Of a DNA stretch of 46,098 nucleotides, positions 42,027 to 46,098 are shown one piece after another. This DNA is from Acidimicrobiaceae bacterium (GTDB taxonomy: Bacteria > Actinomycetota > Acidimicrobiia > Acidimicrobiales > RAAP-2), in the NCBI GenBank assembly GCA_003132305.1, contig PKXJ01000034.1, forward strand, positions 1 to 46,098, in the 5' to 3' direction. The notes below the pieces were generated by a model. It had not been told where the DNA came from, searched no databases, and saw only the letters and a program-made list of their open reading frames with translations. The first letter of the stretch is position 1. Each line of letters opens with the position of its first letter. Position numbers and translations under genes: made by a program.

Positions 42027-43549
42027 GAGGGCGCTCTGTCGCGCATTTCAGCATGGCAAAGCTCAATCAGCGCATCTCGACCGAAGCCACCTCCGAACAG
42101 GAGGAGACGCGAGGCGTCCTCGTGTTCGAGAAGGGTGATGGCCTGACTGAGCTCACGGCGCATCGCCACGGAATCATTGCTGCGCCGTGCGAGGAGCCCG
42201 AGGTGTAACCGGGGCATCGCGAAGCTCGGGTCGAGGTACACGGCGATCCGGTCATGTTCGACGGCGCCGCTGAGATCGCCCGCACTCTCACGGCACAGTG
42301 CCAGCACGTAGTGCGCGGAGGCGCTGAGTTCATCGAACTTGAGCAGCCGACCACAGACCTCTTCTGCGGTGGAGAGTAAGCCTGTATGGGTCAAGAGCAC
42401 CGCCCGCAGCAGTAGAACGTCAGGATCATCCGCGGAGTCGAGCGGCAGCGTTCCGAGAACGTCGAGCGCTTCTTCAAAACGCTCCTCTCTTAGCAGCACC
42501 AACGCCTCACCGTGGTTCACGCGATGGGGCGCAGACGTGATGTCGAGCGCCCCGCGAGCCGCGCCGGGCGATGGCACCTCGTCGACGAGCTGCTGTACAC
42601 GCTCGCTCGCGGCCCGGATCGCCTCCACCCAGGTATCGGCCCCCTCGACAAACTGGGCGAGAGGAGTTGACTCGCGGGATGCGCGCGGCGTCAACGGTGA
42701 CAAGGCTGAAAGGGATCTATCGTCCTCGGTCCTGCGTTGGTAGTAGAAGGTGCCGTGCGTATGGCACAAGTGGAATGCCTGCGTGACCCCGCGCAGCGTC
42801 TCGGCGTGACCGAGGAATAGAAAGCCATTCGGGCGTAGCGAGCGGGTGATGCGCTCGATGAGCGCACGAGCGCGCTCGGGGGTGAAGTACATCATGACGT
42901 TACGGCAGAAGACGACGTCGTACTGCTCATCGCCCCACAGATCCCGATCGTCTTCAGCGAGGTTGCGCTGCTCGAAGCGCACGGCCGATTTAATCTCGCC
43001 ATCGAGCACGATGTCTCGACCGTCGTGTTTGAACCACCGGTGCTGCGCGGCAAGGGGCGTCTCCCGCAGCGACCACGACGAAAACCGTCCACGCTCGGCC
43101 TTTTGCAGGGCCGATGGGTTGAGATCGACCGCAAGAACCGACGCCTTCCAGCCGGGTTCGAGCACCTCGCGAAGAAGGATTGCGAGCGTGTAGGCCTCTT
43201 CCCCAGAGGCACATCCAGCCGAGAGGATTTGCAGTTGGTTGTTTCCAGAGCGCTCCTTCATGCGTTCGGGCACGACCCGCTCAGAGAACGCGTGGAACTG
43301 CTCGATATTGCGAAAGAAGTACGTCTCGGGAACCGTGAGTTCATTGGCAAGTGCCGCGAACTCCGTCATTGGGCGCTCGAAATTGACGTAATTGAGATAA
43401 CCGGCGCAGTCCTTGTTGGTCGCGACCAACCGTCCGCCGAGCACATCGGCGAGGAACCCCGTCTTGGCGTCTTCGAATTGCAGCCCTAGGCAATCGGCGA
43501 TTGTCTCTCGAAATCGCTCGACGTCTTGCGCACTGAGGTCGACACTCAT
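42023..43549 (-). CDS. cheR: CheR-type receptor methyltransferase with C-terminal TPR region
   Basis: The 508-residue protein begins with a CheR N-terminal helical domain (DVERFRETIADCLGLQFED) and the TVPETYFFRNIEQFHAF block. The SAM-binding fold follows with ILSAGCASGEEAYTLAILL, VLAVDLNPSALQKA and YDVVFCRNVMMYF (normally 'FCRNVLIYF'). From about residue 335 a helical part with TPR-like repeats follows (ALVLLREERFEEALDVLGTL, SAHYVLALCRESAGDLSGAV), as in WspC. TPR-linked CheR proteins methylate receptors that lack a tethering pentapeptide, consistent with the MCP here. Its ATG overlaps the first CheW stop (ATGA). Confidence 0.94.
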   Translation of the reverse strand: MSVDLSAQDVERFRETIADCLGLQFEDAKTGFLADVLGGRLVATNKDCAGYLNYVNFERPMTEFAALANELTVPETYFFRNIEQFHAFSERVVPERMKERSGNNQLQILSAGCASGEEAYTLAILLREVLEPGWKASVLAVDLNPSALQKAERGRFSSWSLRETPLAAQHRWFKHDGRDIVLDGEIKSAVRFEQRNLAEDDRDLWGDEQYDVVFCRNVMMYFTPERARALIERITRSLRPNGFLFLGHAETLRGVTQAFHLCHTHGTFYYQRRTEDDRSLSALSPLTPRASRESTPLAQFVEGADTWVEAIRAASERVQQLVDEVPSPGAARGALDITSAPHRVNHGEALVLLREERFEEALDVLGTLPLDSADDPDVLLLRAVLLTHTGLLSTAEEVCGRLLKFDELSASAHYVLALCRESAGDLSGAVEHDRIAVYLDPSFAMPRLHLGLLARRSNDSVAMRRELSQAITLLEHEDASRLLLFGGGFGRDALIELCHAEMRDRAPS

Positions 43550-44010
43550 GACGATAGTTCTCTGTCGAACGCGGCCCAGACCGAGTCCGATACTAAACGG
43601 GTGCTCTCCAGCACAACCATTAGTTCGGAGTCGAGCGTGCTCAGCGCCGCGATCGCGTCGCCACTGGCGCCATTGAGTAGCGAAGGAATCTCTCGGAGGA
43701 CGTCGTCGCCTACTTCCTGGATGCCCATCACGCTGTCGACTGAGAGCGCGACCACGCGGCCCGCGACATCGATCGTCACGAAGCGCGTCGGTGTGCCGGA
43801 CTCGGCCCCCAGAAGCAGTCCGACATCCAGGACGGGAACTGTCTCACCGTGGATGACCGAGACGCCACGGACGAAGCTTGGGACGGAGGCGAGCGCCTTG
43901 ACCGGCAGTGGCCGCATCGTCTCGGTCACATGCTCAAGCGGTATTCCGCACACGTAGGAACCGACACGACATGCCAACAATGATCTGCCCTCCGTGATGC
44001 TCGACGACAT
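43546..44010 (-). CDS. cheW: CheW coupling protein (first copy, first gene of the operon)
   Basis: The 154-residue CheW has LLACRVGSYVCGIPLEHVTE, VKALASVPSFVRGVSVIHGE, VPVLDVGLLLGAESG and VVALSVDSVMGIQEV, covering the full CheW fold. It is the first gene of the nine-gene chemosensory operon. A small hairpin lies directly upstream of its start (44022-44038) and a larger set of inverted repeats further up (44096-44158), suggesting control of the operon leader. It would form CheA-CheW rings in the array. Confidence 0.92.
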   Translation of the reverse strand: MSSSITEGRSLLACRVGSYVCGIPLEHVTETMRPLPVKALASVPSFVRGVSVIHGETVPVLDVGLLLGAESGTPTRFVTIDVAGRVVALSVDSVMGIQEVGDDVLREIPSLLNGASGDAIAALSTLDSELMVVLESTRLVSDSVWAAFDRELSS

Positions 44011-44021
44011 GCCTAGTCAGC

Positions 44022-44038
44022 CGTCCTTTCTTTGGACG
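44022..44038 (-). promoter_or_regulatory. hairpin covering the cheW ribosome-binding site
   Basis: CGTCC and GGACG (44034-44038 and 44022-44026 read leftwards) pair around a 7-base AAAGAAA loop. The purine-rich AAAGGAC that should bind ribosomes overlaps the 3' arm, about 12 bases before the ATG. The stem is short, so any effect on translation would be modest. Confidence 0.35.
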
Positions 44039-44095
44039 TCTTGTCATGATTCGTTAAATCTACTTGAGTCGCGCCGGTTTTTCGGAGACTGAAAC

Positions 44096-44158
44096 CCTTG
44101 AGTGGGTGTCTTCATGTCAGGACCAACCCGATACTCACCCGAGCTTCCTGACTCAAGG
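44096..44158. promoter_or_regulatory. nested inverted repeats in the divergent region before the chemosensory operon
   Basis: CCTTGAGT (44096-44103) matches ACTCAAGG (44151-44158), and GTCAGGA (44116-44122) matches TCCTGAC (44146-44152). A shorter pair GGGTG/CACCC (44105-44109, 44136-44140) competes. Together they can fold as one long, bulged stem about 60 bases long. It lies 86-148 bp upstream of the leftward cheW start, so it may be in its leader, or it may be a binding site for a regulator. Confidence 0.4.
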
Positions 44159-44182
44159 TGCACGAGCATGTCCTTCACGGTG

Positions 44183-44199
44183 GTGTGATATCATGACAC
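44183..44199 (+). promoter_or_regulatory. imperfect palindrome overlapping the probable -10 box of the antitoxin-like gene
   Basis: GTGTGATATCATGACAC has GTGT/ACAC ends and a TGATATCA core (44186-44193). TATCAT at 44189-44194 is a good -10 hexamer only 6 bp before the ATG at 44201, and no ribosome-binding site is present, so transcription probably starts at the ATG (leaderless mRNA). Ribbon-helix-helix proteins usually repress themselves through such palindromes. Confidence 0.5.
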
Positions 44200-44200
44200 T

Positions 44201-44410
44201 ATGACGAAGAACCTCACCATTCGAATCCCCGACGACGTGGCGGCCAACGCCGAGGCGATTGCTCGCGTGGACGGGGTCAGCCTTAACGAGACGGTCAAGC
44301 AGTCGCTGGTTGAGGCCATCGAGCGACGCAGGCAAAATCCAGAGTTCAAGACTCGGCTAAAGAAGATCATCGAAGAGGATCGCGAGATGCTCGAACGTCT
44401 TTCGAAGTGA
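44201..44410 (+). CDS. ribbon-helix-helix antitoxin-like protein, orphan
   Basis: The 69-residue protein has a beta-strand NLTIRIPDDVAANAEAIARV and helices SLNETVKQSLVEAIERRRQ typical of Arc/MetJ-type DNA-binding antitoxins (the strand inserts in the major groove). The C-terminal tail EFKTRLKKIIEEDREMLERL is acidic and helical, as in toxin-binding tails. No PIN, RelE or other toxin gene follows. Instead, after its TGA, the same frame continues into a PhzF remnant. It may be an orphan antitoxin, a remnant of a module, or a plain small regulator. Confidence 0.75.
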   Translation: MTKNLTIRIPDDVAANAEAIARVDGVSLNETVKQSLVEAIERRRQNPEFKTRLKKIIEEDREMLERLSK

Positions 44411-44881
44411 GCGTCCACTATCCGGACCTCACCGCTCGACGACGCCACCCTTGACGCAACGGTTGCAGCGCTCTACATCACGCGTGACTCTATTATCGAC
44501 GCAGCATGGATCGACAACGGCCCGGACTGGTTGGGTGTTCTCCTGGATTCCGCCGAGGAAGTGCAAGCAATTACGACCTCAAACACACACCTGAAGATTG
44601 GCGTCATCGGCCCCTACGAAACCGGGTCACCGGTCGTCTAGGAAGTTCGAGCCTTCTTCCGCGCGGGTGACACCACCTTTGAAGATCCACTCACTGGCAG
44701 CCTCAATGCGTCCGCCGAAGAGTGGCTGATTGGTTCAGGTCGCTTGACGCCGCCCTTCGTTGCGTCACAGGGCACAGCGCTCGGTCGTGCTCATCGTGTT
44801 GACATCAGCGTGGAGGAGGACGGGCAACTCTGGATTGGTGGCGACGCCGTTACCCGCGTGTCGGGAACCGTTGAGTTGTAA
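44408..44881 (+). pseudogene. PhzF-family (phenazine biosynthesis-like isomerase) C-terminal remnant
   Basis: In the same frame as the antitoxin-like gene, after its TGA, a PhzF-like sequence reads AAWIDNGPDWLGVLLDSAEE, HLKIGVIGPYETGSPVV, then a TAG at 44640-44642, then EVRAFFRAGDTTFEDPLTGS, FVASQGTALGRAHRVDISVE and GGDAVTRVSGTVEL to TAA at 44879-44881. The block EDPLTGSLNA and SQGTALGR are strong PhzF signatures (epimerase/isomerase fold). The N-terminal half with the catalytic Glu is missing and the nonsense codon interrupts the rest, so it is dead. Confidence 0.8.
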
Positions 44882-45153
44882 TCCCGGTACTCTCGGTCGG
44901 CACAAGTTTGTTTTTCGCTCGTGAGTAGACGCGGGACTTTCGCTCAGACGAGGGCACAAGGCTCGAGCAACTGGAACGCGAGAACAATGGTCTTCGAGAC
45001 GTCGGGGAAGTCAACTTCACAAAGCCACGCCACCGTGAATGCCCGACCAAGAGTTCACTTTTTAGAGTTCGTACTGCGAGATCTCCAACCTTTCACGTGG
45101 GGGAGGAGCCAGCAGAACAGGTGATGAAAGGCCCGGAGCGATCTAACGCGGTG

Positions 45154-46098
45154 CTAGGGAGAACGAAGAACGCCTTCGACGGCGGCGGCCACGGCGGTAA
45201 CGACGTTCGCGTTAAACACCGTGGGTACGATGTAGTCCGGCGAAAGTTCCGTTGCTTTCACCACGTCGGCGATGGCCCGGCCGGCCGCGATTTCGACTTC
45301 CTCGGTGACGCGCTTCGCGCCAACGTCGAGTAGTCCTCTAAAGATGCCGGGAAAGGCGAGGACGTTGTTTATCTGATTCGGCTCGTCGCTTCTGCCGGTA
45401 GCGACGATTGCCGCGTAACGTCGGGCCACGACGGGGTCAACTTCGGGCTCGGGGTTCGCCAAGGCAAACACGATGGAGTCCTTCGCCATGAGTTTCAGAT
45501 GCTCTTCAGTGACGAGCTTCGGTCCAGAGACGCCGATGAGCACGTCCGCGCCGGTCATGGCGTCGGCGAGACCGCCCGATCTCTTACGCGCGTTGGTGTT
45601 CGCGGCCAACCAACGTCGCGCGTCGTCGAGTCGAGAATCATCTTCTCGGAGGATCCCATTGCGGTTGACGCCGATGATGTCACCGACGCCTTCGGCCAAA
45701 AGTAGTTTGCTGATCGCCACGCCGGCGGCACCAACGCCGAGCACGACAACGCGGATGTCCTTCATCTGCTTTCCGACGACGCGAAGAGCGTTGAGTAGCG
45801 CGGCGTAGACCACGGTCGAGGTTCCGTGCTGATCGTCGTGAAAGACCGGGATGTCCAAGAGCTCACGAAGTCGTGACTCGATCTCGAAGCACCGCGGTGC
45901 CGAGATGTCTTCTAAGTTGATTGCTCCATAGACGGGAGCGATGCACTCCACAATGCGCACGATCTCATCGACGTCCTGTGTCGCCAAGCACACTGGCCAC
46001 GCGTCGATCCCCGCGAATCGCTTGAACAGAAGAGCCTTACCTTCCATGACCGGTAGCGCGGCCGCGGGACCAATATTGCCAAGTCCAAGAACCGCGGA
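45154..46098 (-). CDS. NAD(P)-dependent malic enzyme, 5' end outside the window
   Basis: At least 314 residues of a malic enzyme (malate oxidised and decarboxylated to pyruvate) run to TAG at 45154-45156. From the window edge the frame reads SAVLGLGNIGPAAALPVMEG, the start of the malic-domain substrate region, then KALLFKRFAGIDAWPVCLAT, the metal-binding stretch INLEDISAPRCFEIE, FHDDQHGTSTVV, the NAD fold VVVLGVGAAGVAISKLL, and LANPEPEVDP with RSDEPNQINNVLAFPGIFRG. This is the bacterial ME type. The real start lies to the right of 46098; the ATG at 46047 is internal. It is a likely housekeeping gene just outside the accessory region. Confidence 0.93.
   Translation of the reverse strand, partial: SAVLGLGNIGPAAALPVMEGKALLFKRFAGIDAWPVCLATQDVDEIVRIVECIAPVYGAINLEDISAPRCFEIESRLRELLDIPVFHDDQHGTSTVVYAALLNALRVVGKQMKDIRVVVLGVGAAGVAISKLLLAEGVGDIIGVNRNGILREDDSRLDDARRWLAANTNARKRSGGLADAMTGADVLIGVSGPKLVTEEHLKLMAKDSIVFALANPEPEVDPVVARRYAAIVATGRSDEPNQINNVLAFPGIFRGLLDVGAKRVTEEVEIAAGRAIADVVKATELSPDYIVPTVFNANVVTAVAAAVEGVLRSP

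Noticed and set aside
32904-44010. Classical flagellar chemotaxis operon
   Set aside because: No stand-alone intact CheY, CheZ, CheC/D, FliM or flagellar genes; the CheA-REC and CheR-TPR forms fit non-flagellar pathways better.

Overview
The window looks like chromosomal DNA from a moderately high-GC Gram-positive bacterium of the phylum Actinomycetota, possibly an Acidimicrobiia-type lineage. Supporting signs are frequent GTG/TTG starts, long-headed Tat-signal solute-binding proteins, hairpin terminators without T-tracts, FCD-type GntR regulators and IS families common in actinobacteria. The placement is an inference, because no rRNA or other phylogenetic marker is present. No tRNA, rRNA or CRISPR array was seen.

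Region 1 (1-16,250) is an accessory, decaying region. It opens with a broken tyrosine recombinase, then a leftward three-gene operon: asparaginase-like, acetoacetate-decarboxylase-fold and ornithine cyclodeaminase/mu-crystallin-like. Its promoter lies close to the end of a ruined IS21 element, which abuts a fragment of an IS1634-type transposase. Next come a GntR regulator and a divergent peptide-type ABC transporter (two permeases and a fused double ATPase). A broken short-chain dehydrogenase is followed by a Tat-exported binding protein with its own promoter and a small TatA-like gene. An IS1380 fragment, an MFS transporter and a broken 2-hydroxyacid dehydrogenase close the region.

Region 2 (16,260-25,070) is an amino-acid-type catabolic cluster. 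It contains a Leu/Val-type amino acid dehydrogenase, a GntR/FCD regulator, an Asp/Glu/hydantoin racemase-fold enzyme, a long FMN/Fe-S/FAD 'ene-reductase/demethylase' flavoprotein, an EutQ-like cupin, a small CPGC protein coupled to a DAO-type amine oxidase, and a second, convergent DAO-type oxidase. Together with region 1 this suggests uptake and oxidation, demethylation or deamination of amino acids, N-methylated amines or peptides. The actual substrate cannot be read from sequence.

Region 3 (25,580-44,010) is signalling, all on the minus strand. A PAS-PAS hybrid histidine kinase is translationally coupled to a REC-EAL c-di-GMP phosphodiesterase. Two secreted proteins follow (a small beta-rich one and a 689-residue Asp-box protein). 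Then comes a nine-gene, tightly overlapping chemosensory operon: CheW, CheR-TPR, CheW, MCP, CheA-REC, CheB, a triple-REC histidine kinase, a frameshifted stand-alone REC, and a REC-kinase-REC protein. No flagellar or pilus gene is present. The layout resembles the Wsp/alternative-cellular-function type of chemosensory system, but the diguanylate cyclase output is replaced by multi-receiver kinases. This is the most interesting system in the window.

Region 4 (44,010-46,098) holds a structured divergent intergenic region, an orphan ribbon-helix-helix antitoxin-like gene running in frame into a broken PhzF-family remnant, and a malic enzyme that runs off the right edge.
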